Shown: positions 17,824 through 26,711, counted from the first letter of the stretch. The stretch is DNA of 64,000 nucleotides from SZUA-442 sp963792405 (GCA_963792405.1 CAWBVU010000006.1:124001-188000); one strand, 5' to 3'. A program made the numbers and translations. Notes: generated from the letters alone by a model not told the origin.

Positions 17824-18397
17824 GGAGATCGGGAGGATCGTGCGCCTCCAGGTGCAGAAGATCCCGATCAAGAGGAAGGGGGAGGGGTACCTGCCTGAGG
17901 AGATCCTCCCGGTCGACAGGGCGACCATCGATGCGTGGGGGATGCTCGGCTGGGATCACGACCGCTGGGTGGTCGACGCCCACAACAAGGCGCATCCCTC
18001 CCAACGCGGTGGCGGCAGGCGGCCATTGTCGATCGGTTTCACCGGCCACTACGCGGCCATGGCCGAACGGTTCGGGCGTGCGCCGCTGGGCATCGCCGGG
18101 GAGAACCTCATCGTCGATGGCCCGGCCCTCTCCCTGGCCGAACTCGGAGCAGGCGTCATCGTGGTCGCAGGCGACGGCACCGAGCTGCTCCTCGAGCGAC
18201 CCCGCGTGGCGGCGCCCTGTGTCGAGTTCACGAGCTTCATGCTCGGCCTCGACCATGTGGCCCCACTCACCGAGATCGAAGGTCCCCTCTCGGACCTCCA
18301 CGACGGTCGCCGCGGATTCATCGTCGCCGCCGATCACACCCCGAGGCCCGTCGAGGTCGCAGTGGGGGATCGCGTGTACCGCCGTGCAGGGGGCTGA
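17807..18397 (+). CDS. MOSC-domain protein
   Basis: A 196-residue protein resembling MOSC domains. It has LGIAGENLIVDG (MOSC: GxxGENL), a central hydrophobic strand pair and a cysteine in RVAAPCVEF. MOSC domains bind sulfur carried on cysteine in molybdenum cofactor or sulfur-transfer enzymes. The first 30 residues contain a basic patch (KIPIKRKGEG). There is no PLP domain or other partner. It overlaps the phosphodiesterase gene and converges on the oxidoreductase gene with 16 bases between. The biological substrate is not evident. Confidence 0.65.
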   Translation: MPARAEEIGRIVRLQVQKIPIKRKGEGYLPEEILPVDRATIDAWGMLGWDHDRWVVDAHNKAHPSQRGGGRRPLSIGFTGHYAAMAERFGRAPLGIAGENLIVDGPALSLAELGAGVIVVAGDGTELLLERPRVAAPCVEFTSFMLGLDHVAPLTEIEGPLSDLHDGRRGFIVAADHTPRPVEVAVGDRVYRRAGG

Positions 18398-18413
18398 GCG
18401 GTGACGACCCCGG

Positions 18414-18785
18414 TCAATCCGCGACGTCCATCCGCAGGTACTCGGTGATTCCCAGCATCTTGGGTGGCGTCCGCACCGAGTCCGGCAGCAGTCCGCTCGC
18501 CTCGTCGGCCGCGATGACCCTCGGGTTCACCAGGTCGAGCTCATCACCGTCGATGCGGAGGGTGGCCGTACCGGATGCCAGCACGTTGCGCAGCCAGTCG
18601 GTCCGTGGCCCGTACACGAGCATGACGAGGTAGCCACCATCGACGGGGATGGCGTCGAGCGGCGTCTCGTACGTGCCGCCGGACGACCGCCCGACATGGA
18701 CGAGGACGGGCCTGGCACCTCGGCGGATCTCGATGGGGTTGAACACCCGTCTGTTGACCTTCGCCACCCACCGCGGCATCGGCAT
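18414..18785 (-). CDS. Deazaflavin (F420)-dependent nitroreductase-family protein
   Basis: A 123-residue protein of the DDN/deazaflavin-dependent oxidoreductase family: MPRWVAKVNRRVFNPI at the start, then HVGRSSGGTYETPLDAIPVDGG and YGPRTDWLRNVLASG, the split-barrel fold that binds F420. Related actinobacterial proteins reduce quinones or nitroaromatics with F420H2. The start at 18785 is supported by a GAGGGAG site 7 bases upstream; an in-frame ATG at 18809 is possible. A TAGGCT -10 element lies at 18829-18824. It agrees with the DUF2342 gene at 54025 in suggesting an F420-using host. Confidence 0.85.
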   Translation of the reverse strand: MPMPRWVAKVNRRVFNPIEIRRGARPVLVHVGRSSGGTYETPLDAIPVDGGYLVMLVYGPRTDWLRNVLASGTATLRIDGDELDLVNPRVIAADEASGLLPDSVRTPPKMLGITEYLRMDVAD

Positions 18786-18854
18786 GCGAGCGCTCCCTCT
18801 TCCCGCCATTCCCTACGCATCCGAGCCTACGCGCCGGGTGACCGCGTCGGTGTC

Positions 18855-19214
18855 CTACGAGATCGCGAAGGGGATGCCGTTGAGCGTGACCAGGCAATCG
18901 ATCGCCCGGTCCCTGGCGTCGTCGAAGGACAGGTTGCTGAAGACCTCGTACGGCTCACCGTTGTGTTGCTGGTAGACCGTGTAGCCCTCGGGCCGATCGA
19001 GCACGTACAGCCCGTTGGCGGGTCCTGCGACGTTCCTCCCCAGCGCGAGGAGCGCGGCGCGGTCGGGGATCTCGGAGATGAGGTCGATGCGCTCCACGGT
19101 GAGCGCCTCGGCGAAGTCCCTTCCGGTGGTGGCCTGGCGCCCGAGGATCTGCGAGGCCAGCTTCCTGCCCCTGCGCTCGATGATCGCTCTCGCCTGTTCC
19201 TGCCGCGTGTACAT
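18855..19214 (-). CDS. Uncharacterised 119-residue protein
   Basis: I do not recognise this protein. It begins with a basic helical region (residues 1-25), continues with a mixed alpha/beta stretch (RIDLISEIPDRAALLALG) and ends with a segment rich in aromatic and acidic residues (YTVYQQHNGEPYEVFSNL) and a hydrophobic end. There is no signal peptide or membrane segment. The start at 19214 was chosen over longer forms because upstream codons are arginine-rich and lack typical codon bias. It lies downstream of leuCD on the same strand, with 219 bases between. Confidence 0.6.
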   Translation of the reverse strand: MYTRQEQARAIIERRGRKLASQILGRQATTGRDFAEALTVERIDLISEIPDRAALLALGRNVAGPANGLYVLDRPEGYTVYQQHNGEPYEVFSNLSFDDARDRAIDCLVTLNGIPFAIS

Positions 19215-19433
19215 GGCTCCCCGGGTGGTTGCGTCGCGGCATGGTACGACCGGACCCGCGCCACTCCTTCGGCAACGTCGCCGGTCGCGAGCTCCCATGC
19301 CCGTGAAGCTCGCACCCGTGGCGAAGCCCACGCAGGTCTCACGATTCGTGATACGGAGCAAGGGTCGTGAACGGTGAGCGCCCTCGCAGGTGTCGCACGG
19401 CGCGGTCGAGCGCGGGTGGCGCCGGAGGGGCAG

Positions 19434-20036
19434 TCAGGTGGTGACGGGCTTGTAGCGCGGCCGGCCACGCTCGAAGGCGTCGATGTCGTCGGCGTGGGCC
19501 AGCGTCAGGGCGATGTCGTCGAGTCCGTTGAGCAGGCAGTGCTTCACGAAGGGGTCGATGTCGAAGGTGGCCCGGAACCCGTCCGACGTGACCGTTTGGT
19601 GCTCCAGGTCGATCGTGACCTCGTTGTGCGGATCCCTCGCGATCGCGGTGAGCTCCTCGACCTGGGCGTCGGGGAGGACCACGGGGAGCAGGCCGATCTT
19701 CGTGCAGTTCGTGGAGAAGATGTCGGCGAACGACGGCGCCACCACCGCCCGGAACCCCCAGTCCTCGAGCGACCACGGCGCGTGCTCGCGGGAGCTCCCC
19801 GACCCGAAGTTCGGTCCCGTCACGAGGACCACGGCGTCGGCGTATTCGGGTCGATTGAGCACGAACTGTGGGTCCAGCTCGCCCTCGGCGTCTCGGGCCC
19901 AGTCGTAGAAGAGGAACTCGCCGAAGCCCGATCGTTCCACCCTCTTGAGGAACTGCTTCGGGATGATCTGGTCGGTGTCGACGTTCGCCCTCGGCAGGGG
20001 GGCTGCCTTCCCCGTGATCGTGCGCACCGGTTCCAT
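19434..20036 (-). CDS. leuD: 3-isopropylmalate dehydratase small subunit
   Basis: A 200-residue LeuD. It has ANVDTDQIIPKQFLKR at residues 17-32, the substrate-recognition GPNFGSGSSREHAPW region and SFADIFSTNCTKIGLLP. With LeuC it isomerises 2-isopropylmalate to 3-isopropylmalate in leucine synthesis. It begins at an ATG overlapping the leuC stop by one base. The length is normal. The next gene on the strand starts 219 bases downstream; that spacer contains no recognisable gene. Confidence 0.95.
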   Translation of the reverse strand: MEPVRTITGKAAPLPRANVDTDQIIPKQFLKRVERSGFGEFLFYDWARDAEGELDPQFVLNRPEYADAVVLVTGPNFGSGSSREHAPWSLEDWGFRAVVAPSFADIFSTNCTKIGLLPVVLPDAQVEELTAIARDPHNEVTIDLEHQTVTSDGFRATFDIDPFVKHCLLNGLDDIALTLAHADDIDAFERGRPRYKPVTT

Positions 20037-21442
20037 CAGGCGAGCTCACGCACGTCGACGAAGCGGCCGTGGATGGCCGCCGCGGCGGCCATGGCGGGCG
20101 ACACGAGGTGGCTCCGCCCGCCGCGTCCCTGGCGTCCCTCGAAGTTGCGGTTCGACGTCGAGGCGCACCGCTCGCCGGGGTCCAGCACGTCGGGGTTCAT
20201 GGCGAGGCACATCGAGCACCCTGGCTCGCGCCATTCGAGGCCCGCGTCGAGGAAGATCCTGTCGAGCCCCTCTGCCTCCGCCTGCTCCTTGACGAGCCCG
20301 GAACCGGGCACCACCAGGCCCCGCACCGTGTCGGCGATCACGTTGCCGTCGAGCACACGAGCCGCCTCCCTCAGGTCCTCGATCCTTCCGTTGGTGCACG
20401 AACCGATGAACACCCTGTCGATGGCGATGTCGGTGAGCGGCGTGCCGGGCTCGAGGTCCATGTAGGCGAGGGCGCGTTCGGTCGAGTCGCGGTCGATCGG
20501 GTCGTCGAAGTCCTCCGGCGACGGCACCCTCCCCGACACCGGCAGCGTCTGGCCGGGGTTGGTGCCCCATGACACGTGCGGCTCCAGGGTCGACGCGTCG
20601 ATCACGATCTCGGTGTCGAACGCCGCACCCTCGTCGGTCGGCAGGGCCCGCCACGCGGCGACCGCCTCGTCCCAGGCGTCGCCGTGCGGTGCTCCCGGCC
20701 TTCCCCGGAGGTAGGCAAAGGTGGTGTCGTCGGGTGCGATGAGGCCCGCTCTCGCCCCTGCCTCGATCGACATGTTGCAGATCGTCATCCGACCCTCCAT
20801 CGACAGGCGCTCGATCGCATCGCCTCGGTACTCGATGACGTGGCCCGTGGCTCCCGCCGTGCCGATGCGCGAGATGATCGCGAGGATGATGTCCTTCGCC
20901 GTCACACCGAACGGGAGCTCCCCGTTCACCGTGATCGCCATCGACTTCGGCTTCCGTTGGGGCAGGGTCTGCGTCGCGAGCACGTGCTCGACCTCCGACG
21001 TCCCGATCCCGAACGCGAGCGCACCGAACGCCCCGTGGGTGGCGGTGTGGGAGTCCCCGCACACGATCGTCATGCCCGGCTGGGTGACGCCCTGCTCCGG
21101 ACCGATCACATGGACGATGCCCTGGCGCTTGTCGTCGATGTCGAAGAGCTGGATGCCCGTGCGGGCCGTGTTCCTCTGGAGCGTCGCGATCTGCGTCGCC
21201 GACATCGGATCGTCGATGCCCTCGTCGCGCCTCGTCGTCGGCACGGCATGGTCGATGGTGGCGAGCGTGAGCTCCGGCCTGCGCACCGTCCGTCCTGCCA
21301 TCGCGAGCGACTCGAAGGCCTGGGGCGACGTGACCTCGTGCACGAGGTGGAGGTCGATGTAGAGGAGGTCGGGCTCGCCCTCGACGCGGTGGACGACGTG
21401 GTGCTCCCATACCTTGTCGAACAGGGTGCGTGGTTCGCTCAT
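20036..21442 (-). CDS. leuC: 3-isopropylmalate dehydratase large subunit
   Basis: A 468-residue LeuC with the [4Fe-4S] cluster ligands in CGDSHTATHGAFGALAFG (substrate loop), GSCTNGR and GCSMCLAMN. It is the catalytic partner of LeuD in the aconitase superfamily. A GGAGAAGGG ribosome site precedes the ATG, and a TACCCT -10 element at 21472-21467 gives a leader of about 18 bases, too short for a leader-peptide attenuator. It is divergent from an exported-protein gene. Confidence 0.95.
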   Translation of the reverse strand: MSEPRTLFDKVWEHHVVHRVEGEPDLLYIDLHLVHEVTSPQAFESLAMAGRTVRRPELTLATIDHAVPTTRRDEGIDDPMSATQIATLQRNTARTGIQLFDIDDKRQGIVHVIGPEQGVTQPGMTIVCGDSHTATHGAFGALAFGIGTSEVEHVLATQTLPQRKPKSMAITVNGELPFGVTAKDIILAIISRIGTAGATGHVIEYRGDAIERLSMEGRMTICNMSIEAGARAGLIAPDDTTFAYLRGRPGAPHGDAWDEAVAAWRALPTDEGAAFDTEIVIDASTLEPHVSWGTNPGQTLPVSGRVPSPEDFDDPIDRDSTERALAYMDLEPGTPLTDIAIDRVFIGSCTNGRIEDLREAARVLDGNVIADTVRGLVVPGSGLVKEQAEAEGLDRIFLDAGLEWREPGCSMCLAMNPDVLDPGERCASTSNRNFEGRQGRGGRSHLVSPAMAAAAAIHGRFVDVRELA

Positions 21443-21466
21443 CGGCCCTTCTCCGCTGGAGCCGGG

Positions 21467-21527
21467 AGGGTAGCCATCGCGACGACACAGGCCGAAATCC
21501 CCCGGTGGGCACGCGTGCGCCTACGCT
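21467..21527. promoter_or_regulatory. Divergent promoters for leuC and the exported-protein gene
   Basis: Minus strand: TACCCT (21472-21467) upstream of leuC, with a short leader holding a ribosome site. Plus strand: TACGCT (21522-21527) ending 7 bases before the GTG at 21535, a leaderless arrangement. Confidence 0.5.
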
Positions 21528-21534
21528 CCACGTC

Positions 21535-22137
21535 GTGCACGTCATCGCCATGCTCGTCGCCGCCGTCACGCTGGCTTCCCCGTTCGGTGCGGCGGAGGGG
21601 GCCGCACTGTCGGTGGATGACGAGCTCGTGATCGAGGTGTCGGTCGTGGTCACGGGCACCTACGAGACGGTGCTCGTACGTCCCTTCTCCTCCTACGACG
21701 AGCTGCCCCCGACCGCGCTGGTGGGATCCGACGATGGCACGTGGTCGGGCATCGTCAGCCTTCCCACGGCGGAGGACTGGTCCGTGGTCTTCGACGCCAT
21801 CGCACGCGACGGCACCTCCGTCCGATCGGAGACGACGAGCCTCTCGGCCCTCGGCGTCGATCCCGCCGTCATCGCGGGCCCGCCCACCACGCCCGTGCCG
21901 GGGAGGCCGATCGACGCATCGACGTGGTGGCTGATCGGAGGCATGGTCCTCGCCGTCTGCGCCCTCGCCGCCCTCGCCTGGTGGACGTTCGCGGGTGGTG
22001 ATGACGGCGGCAGTGCGGATCCGGCCGACGGCGAGGGGTCGCAGGGCGGAGCTGACGGTGAGCCCGACATCCCCGGCGGCGGAGAGGCAGCCGAACCTGA
22101 CGGGAACCCACGACCGGACGACCTCGAACCGGGTTGA
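21535..22137 (+). CDS. Exported, C-terminally anchored protein of unknown function
   Basis: A 200-residue protein with a short signal peptide (about residues 1-24), an external beta-rich domain (25-125), a proline-rich linker, one membrane segment (about 131-155) and a long acidic Gly/Asp/Pro-rich C-terminal tail of about 45 residues. The domain VTGTYETVLVRPFSSYDELPPTALVG resembles no family I can name. The GTG at 21535 is chosen because a TACGCT -10 ends 7 bases before it and because translation then starts directly with the signal peptide. A TTGACA element for the next gene sits at its 3' end. Confidence 0.7.
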   Translation: MHVIAMLVAAVTLASPFGAAEGAALSVDDELVIEVSVVVTGTYETVLVRPFSSYDELPPTALVGSDDGTWSGIVSLPTAEDWSVVFDAIARDGTSVRSETTSLSALGVDPAVIAGPPTTPVPGRPIDASTWWLIGGMVLAVCALAALAWWTFAGGDDGGSADPADGEGSQGGADGEPDIPGGGEAAEPDGNPRPDDLEPG

Positions 22138-22177
22138 CAATTGGTCGGGAATAGTCGAACATTCGAGTGTTCCCGAC
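22134..22177 (+). promoter_or_regulatory. TTGACA element plus 34-bp interrupted palindrome (operator)
   Basis: A consensus -35 TTGACA (22134-22139) is followed by nested inverted repeats. The outer arms are GTCGGGAA (22144-22151) and TTCCCGAC (22170-22177). The inner arms are TCGAA (22155-22159) and TTCGA (22162-22166), around a CA centre. Both arm pairs are perfect. The palindrome covers the positions where the -10 would be. It lies 46 bases upstream of a winged-helix regulator gene, so an autoregulatory operator is the simplest reading. Confidence 0.75.
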
Positions 22178-22222
22178 GCTTCGAGGCGTGGGGGAGCGGC
22201 ATGTCGACACAGGAGGACGTCC

Positions 22223-22816
22223 ATGGCAGCCGACGGTGCACGCGACGGCACGTCGCCGAATGAGCAGGGGCACGTCCTCGACTACGACATCGACGAGGTG
22301 GCGTTCGTCGAGGGCCACGACCAGATGAAGGCGGTCGCCGACGACACCAGGATGGACATCCTGAACCTCCTCCTCGAACGTGCGGCGACGGTCTCCCAGC
22401 TCGCCGACGCTCTCGACAAGCCCAAGGGCACGGTCGGCTACCACGCAAAGGTGCTCGAGGACGCCGGCCTGATCAGGGTCGTCCGCACGGCGAAGGTGCG
22501 GGCGATGACCGAGAAGTACTACGGCCGCACCGGCAGGACGATCCGCTTCATGGCGTCCCCGGAGCCCGACGATCCCCGATGGCTCGTCAATGAGGCCCTT
22601 CGCGCCATCACCGCCACGGAGGGGGACCCCCTTCCGATGTTCACGTCGCGCGTCGCACGCATCCCGATGGGGCGCGCCGTCGAGTTCGCCGAGCGCGTGC
22701 TCGAGCTGGCGGAGGAGTTCATCGCCCTCCCACGCGAGGGTGACACCGTCTTCGGCTTCGTCGCGGGCGTCTATCCCACCAGCCATCCCGCCTTCTCCGG
22801 CGAGGAAGCGCGATGA
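22223..22816 (+). CDS. ArsR-like winged-helix transcriptional regulator
   Basis: A 197-residue regulator. The DNA-binding domain (about residues 35-100) includes DDTRMDILNLLLERAATVSQLAD and KGTVGYHAKVLEDAGLIRVV, the ArsR/HTH_20 pattern. There are no clustered cysteines or histidines of metal-sensing ArsR proteins. The C-terminal 90 residues are helical and probably mediate dimerisation or ligand binding. The start ATG 22223 has an AGGAGG site 6 bases upstream; longer readings cross the operator. It overlaps the MFS gene by 4 bases, so it probably controls that transporter and itself through the 22144-22177 palindrome. Confidence 0.82.
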   Translation: MAADGARDGTSPNEQGHVLDYDIDEVAFVEGHDQMKAVADDTRMDILNLLLERAATVSQLADALDKPKGTVGYHAKVLEDAGLIRVVRTAKVRAMTEKYYGRTGRTIRFMASPEPDDPRWLVNEALRAITATEGDPLPMFTSRVARIPMGRAVEFAERVLELAEEFIALPREGDTVFGFVAGVYPTSHPAFSGEEAR

Positions 22817-24216
22817 CCGACACGGCAGCCGAGTCAGCGAAGGGCGCAAAGCGCAGGGTCGCCCTCGGCGCCGGCTACTGGCGACTGTGGGCCTCGAGCG
22901 TCGTGTCGAACCTCGGCGACGGTGTCACCGCGATCGCGATGCCCTGGCTGTCGTCGGCCGTCACCCGCAGTCCCGTGCTGATCGCCCTGGTCGGGGTGGC
23001 GACGCGCATCCCATGGCTCGTGTTCAGCCTCCCGGCGGGCGTGATCACGGACCGCCTCGACCGGCGCAAGATCATGGTCGGCGCCCAGGTCACGCGCGCG
23101 CTGCTCATGTTCGCCGCCGCCGCCACCGTCCTGTACTACTCGTCGTCGCTCCCGGACCCCGCAGAGGTCCAGGAGGGCGTCGTGTCGAACAACATGGTCG
23201 TCTACGGCATGATCGTGGTCGTGTCGCTGCTCTTCGGCATGGCCGAGGTGCTCTACGACAACTCGGCGCAGACCATCCTCCCTGCCATCGTCGAGCCTGA
23301 AGGCCTCGAGCGGGCCAACGGCAACCTGTGGGGGGCCGAGATGGTCATGAACTCGTTCATCGGACCGCCCCTCGGCAGCGTGCTCATCGGCGTCGCCTTC
23401 GCCCTCCCGTTCGTGTTCGACGGGGTCACCTTCGTGGCGGCAGCGATCCTGATCTTCGCGATCTCCGGATCGTTCGTGACGAAGGGCAGGAGTGCCGCAC
23501 AATCCGGTGCGAAGGTGGATTGGTGGGGCGAGATCAAGGAAGGTGTCACCTGGCTGTGGGATCACCCGTTGCTCCGCCCGATGGCGATCGTGCTGGGGCT
23601 GCTGAACGGGCTCGGAATGGTCACGTTCGCCACGTTCGTCCTCTTTGCCCAGGAGGTGCTCGGGACCAGCGCCTTCGTGTTCGCGATCCTCGGCATGGCC
23701 GGCGCCGTGGGAGGCGTGATCGGCAGCCTCGTGTCGCCTCGCCTCTCGAAGCTGCTCGGCTCGGGTCCCTCGCTGTACCTGACCCTGATCATCAGCGTGG
23801 TCACGAGCGTCGTGATCGGCTTCGCGACGCATTGGATCATCGCCTTCGTGAGCTTCGGTGTGTTCAGCTTCTCGGCGGTCCTGTGGAACGTGATCACCGT
23901 CTCGTTGCGCCAGACGATCATCCCCGACGCGTTGCTGGGGAGGGTCAACAGCGTGTACCGGTTCTTCGCATGGGGCATGATGCCGATCGGCCTCGCCCTG
24001 GGAGGGCTCATCGTCGCCGGCATGGAGGCGGTGGGAGCCAGCAGGGAGATCGCGCTTCGCACGCCATGGTGGTTCGCCGGCGGGGCGTTTGCGCTCCTGT
24101 TCGCCTATGCGGCACCGAAGCTCACGACGGACAAGATCGAGGCCGCTCGGGCCGAGGGCATCGCGATGAAGCAGAAGGAGCAGGAGAAGGACGAGGCGAC
24201 CGGCGATCCGTCGTGA
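22813..24216 (+). CDS. MFS exporter (MFS_3 / EntS-like)
   Basis: A 467-residue major facilitator with 12 probable membrane segments and the family motif FSLPAGVITDRLDRRKIMV in the first cytoplasmic loop. A second-half counterpart is QTIIPDALLGRVNSVYRF, typical of the MFS_3 group that includes the enterobactin exporter EntS and macrolide efflux proteins. A soluble insertion of about 25 residues sits between segments 3 and 4 (SSSLPDPAEVQEGVVSN). The C-terminus is a charged Lys/Glu tail. Translational coupling to the HTH gene suggests regulated drug or siderophore export; the substrate is unknown. Confidence 0.85.
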   Translation: MTDTAAESAKGAKRRVALGAGYWRLWASSVVSNLGDGVTAIAMPWLSSAVTRSPVLIALVGVATRIPWLVFSLPAGVITDRLDRRKIMVGAQVTRALLMFAAAATVLYYSSSLPDPAEVQEGVVSNNMVVYGMIVVVSLLFGMAEVLYDNSAQTILPAIVEPEGLERANGNLWGAEMVMNSFIGPPLGSVLIGVAFALPFVFDGVTFVAAAILIFAISGSFVTKGRSAAQSGAKVDWWGEIKEGVTWLWDHPLLRPMAIVLGLLNGLGMVTFATFVLFAQEVLGTSAFVFAILGMAGAVGGVIGSLVSPRLSKLLGSGPSLYLTLIISVVTSVVIGFATHWIIAFVSFGVFSFSAVLWNVITVSLRQTIIPDALLGRVNSVYRFFAWGMMPIGLALGGLIVAGMEAVGASREIALRTPWWFAGGAFALLFAYAAPKLTTDKIEAARAEGIAMKQKEQEKDEATGDPS

Positions 24217-24235
24217 CGCGATTGGCGCCCGACGC

Positions 24236-25018
24236 TCAGGCGTGGGCCCTGCGCTTCGAGAGAGCGACGGCCGCCACGGCGACGGCGACCCCGGCGGCGA
24301 CACCGATCCACACCTTGGGAGGTGGCGTGGGCACCCTCGGGCCGAGGCTCACCGGCCGTTGGAACTCGAGGATGGCCCAGTCACGTTTCTCCGCCGCCTC
24401 CCGGAGTTCCTTCTCGGGATTCACGGCGACCGGGTTCCCCACGACCTCGAGCATCGGCAGGTCCGTGTAGCTGTCCGAGTAGGCGAACGACCCGTCGAGG
24501 TCGATCCCGTCGCGCTCGGCGACCTCGCGCATCGCGTCAGCCTTCCCCGGCCCCATCACGTACCGCTCGAGCTCCGGCACGTACCGGCCGAGGGCGTCGG
24601 TGCGGATCTTCGTGGCGATGACTTTGTCGATCCCGACCATGCGGGCGATCGGGAGCACGAACTCCTCGGGACTGGCCGACACGACATAGACCTCGCGCCC
24701 CGCTCGTTTGTGCTCGTCGATGAGGAACAGTGCCTCGGCGAAGACGAGGGGCTCGATCACCTCATCGAGGGTCTCGGTGACGATCGAGTCGATCTCCGCC
24801 TGGTGCCAGCCCGCGACGAGGTCGAGCATCTTGTCCCTCGCCCGTTCGAGGCTGTCCTCATCCGCACCGAAGAGCATGTACGAGATCTGGGCGATGCCGG
24901 CGCGGAGGAGGGCCCTGCGCTGCAGGAAGCCCGCACGGTAGAGCGGGCGCCCGAACGCGAGGGTCGACGACCCTGCGATGATCGTCTTGTCGAGATCGAA
25001 GAACGCCGCTTCCCTCAT
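24236..25018 (-). CDS. HAD-IB family phosphatase with C-terminal membrane anchor
   Basis: A 260-residue haloacid dehalogenase of the IB subfamily (SerB-like). Motif I is DLDKT (Asp8, Asp10), motif II VVSASPEEF, and motif III is in DSYTDLPMLEVVG. A single hydrophobic segment near residues 237-255 ends in SKRRAHA, a likely membrane anchor. Related actinobacterial proteins act on phospholipid headgroup precursors or phosphoserine, but the substrate is not clear here. A TACAAT -10 at 25030-25025 sits 6 bases before the ATG, indicating a leaderless message. Confidence 0.82.
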   Translation of the reverse strand: MREAAFFDLDKTIIAGSSTLAFGRPLYRAGFLQRRALLRAGIAQISYMLFGADEDSLERARDKMLDLVAGWHQAEIDSIVTETLDEVIEPLVFAEALFLIDEHKRAGREVYVVSASPEEFVLPIARMVGIDKVIATKIRTDALGRYVPELERYVMGPGKADAMREVAERDGIDLDGSFAYSDSYTDLPMLEVVGNPVAVNPEKELREAAEKRDWAILEFQRPVSLGPRVPTPPPKVWIGVAAGVAVAVAAVALSKRRAHA

Positions 25019-25140
25019 CCACCGATTGTATCGGCCGGGGTGCCGGAGCCATGAGCGTTCATCGTCGTCGGGCCCCTTGAATCGCCCCCGTCCGCGTCGT
25101 ACGTTGGGCGAGCTTCCCCTCCGACTGCACGGAGGTCCGC

Positions 25141-25680
25141 ATGCCGGTCATCGCGACATGGTCACCGGTCGATGCCACGCTCGACATCCTCGCCCCCCTC
25201 GGGCTCGCCGCCGCCGCCGATACGTGCCTCGTCGTGGACCTCGATCCGGAGGGCCCTCGACTCCCCGGACCCCACACCCTCGCCGACCTCGTCAGGAGGG
25301 GACCGACGGCCGCGCAGCTGCGCCCGGCGCGGCACGGCACCGCCCTGCTCGCGAACGGCGGCGTGGACGCCTCGGCGGCGTCGTCCGTCCTGACGGCACT
25401 GTGCGCGCAGTGGCCCGCCGTCGTCCTCCGATGCCCGCCGAGGGGGCCGAGGCCGGATGGCGCCGTCGCCTTCGTTCCGATGCTTCCCGAGCCGTTCTCC
25501 GTCGCCGCAGACCCGCCGGTCGTGCACCAGCGCACGTCACAGTCCCCGCGGTCCCATCCGGGTGGCATCGTGCTCCCCGTGCCGGCGAGGGCGACGATCA
25601 CCTCCCTCCTCGCGCTCAGGGCGCCCGTGCGGCGCGATCGGTGGCTCCGCCACCTCCGCACGGTGTGGAGTGCCGTATGA
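25141..25680 (+). CDS. Tad-locus protein, possibly a reduced TadZ-like subunit
   Basis: A 179-residue protein at the head of the Tad cluster, overlapping the ATPase gene by 4 bases. The stretch TCLVVDLDPEGP, then TLADLVRRG, then WPAVVLRCPP follows the order seen in TadZ/CpaE-like ParA relatives of actinobacterial Tad loci. No Walker A glycine-lysine motif is present and the protein is half the usual length, so any ATPase activity is probably lost. A GGAGG site precedes ATG 25141, and TACGTT at 25100-25105 is a candidate -10. The family assignment is an inference from order and position. Confidence 0.45.
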   Translation: MPVIATWSPVDATLDILAPLGLAAAADTCLVVDLDPEGPRLPGPHTLADLVRRGPTAAQLRPARHGTALLANGGVDASAASSVLTALCAQWPAVVLRCPPRGPRPDGAVAFVPMLPEPFSVAADPPVVHQRTSQSPRSHPGGIVLPVPARATITSLLALRAPVRRDRWLRHLRTVWSAV

Positions 25681-26711
25681 GTGACATCGAGCGGCTCGTC
25701 GCCTCGCTGGTCTCGTCCCCGACACCGCTGACCCGCCACGACCTGACGGCCGCGGCGTTGGCGATCGCACCCGACGTCGCCCCCCTCGCGGACCTCGACA
25801 CGGTCGCCGCCGCCGTCGACGAGATCGTCGGTCTGGGCCCGCTCGAACGCCTCCTCGACGATCCCGACGTCTCCGACGTACTGGTCAACGGGCCCGACGA
25901 CGTCTGGGCAGAGCGTCGAGGAGCCCTCGAGCGCACCGACGTCACGTTCCGCAGTGCCGAGGGCATCGTCGCCCTCGTCCGGCGACTCATCGCCCCACTC
26001 GGGCTCCGCATCGACCGCGCGTCACCGGCCGTCGATGCGAGGCTCCCCGACGGATCGAGGCTCCACGCCGTGATACCGCCGGCGGCCGTCGACGGCCCGA
26101 TCATCGCGATCCGCCGATTCCACCGATCCGTCTCCGGCCTGCGCGATCTCATCGAACGTGGCGCCATCGACGATGCCATGGCGGGCGAGCTCTCCGCGGC
26201 CGTGAGGGCGAGGGAGAACATCCTGGTCGCCGGTCACACCGGAGCGGGGAAGACCACGCTCCTCAACGTGCTGTGCGACGAGATCCCACCCACGGAACGC
26301 ATCGTCACCGTCGAGGATGCGGCCGAGCTGTCCCTCGCGGGCCACGTGGTTCGGCTCGAGGCACGATCGGCGAACGTCGAGGGTGCAGGTGGCATCACGA
26401 TCCGGGAGCTCCTCAGGCACGCCCTGCGCCTGCGTCCGGACAGGATCGTGGTGGGGGAGGTGCGGGGCCCCGAGGCGCTCGACATGCTCCAGGCCCTGAC
26501 CACCGGCCACAGGGGCTCGATGTCGACCATCCATGCCGACGGTGTCGACGAGGCACTCGTGCGGCTCGAGACACTCGCGGCCATGGCGCCCGACAAGGTC
26601 CCCCATCGCGCCCTCGCGCACCTCGTCGCCGCCGCGGTCGACCTCGTGGTCGTCGTGCGCAGGGACCAGGGCCATCGATCGGTCGTCACGGTGGAACGGC
26701 TGGCCCGATGA
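25677..26711 (+). CDS. cpaF: Type II/IV secretion ATPase TadA/CpaF
   Basis: A 344-residue secretion ATPase with the N-terminal PAS-like region (LGPLERLLDDPDVSDVLVNGPD) typical of CpaF. Walker A is GHTGAGKTT (near residue 187), followed by an Asp box, Walker B (RPDRIVVGEVRGPEALDM) and a His box in STIHADG. It powers assembly and retraction of Tad/Flp pili from the cytoplasm. It is shorter than many CpaF proteins because the N-terminus is trimmed. ATG 25677 overlaps the preceding gene and is the only start fitting the family. Confidence 0.92.
   Translation: MSDIERLVASLVSSPTPLTRHDLTAAALAIAPDVAPLADLDTVAAAVDEIVGLGPLERLLDDPDVSDVLVNGPDDVWAERRGALERTDVTFRSAEGIVALVRRLIAPLGLRIDRASPAVDARLPDGSRLHAVIPPAAVDGPIIAIRRFHRSVSGLRDLIERGAIDDAMAGELSAAVRARENILVAGHTGAGKTTLLNVLCDEIPPTERIVTVEDAAELSLAGHVVRLEARSANVEGAGGITIRELLRHALRLRPDRIVVGEVRGPEALDMLQALTTGHRGSMSTIHADGVDEALVRLETLAAMAPDKVPHRALAHLVAAAVDLVVVVRRDQGHRSVVTVERLAR

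Noticed and set aside
19215..19433. A possible gene in the 219-base spacer downstream of leuD
   Set aside because: Only arginine-rich open codons without a start signal; likely promoter region for the gene starting at 19214.
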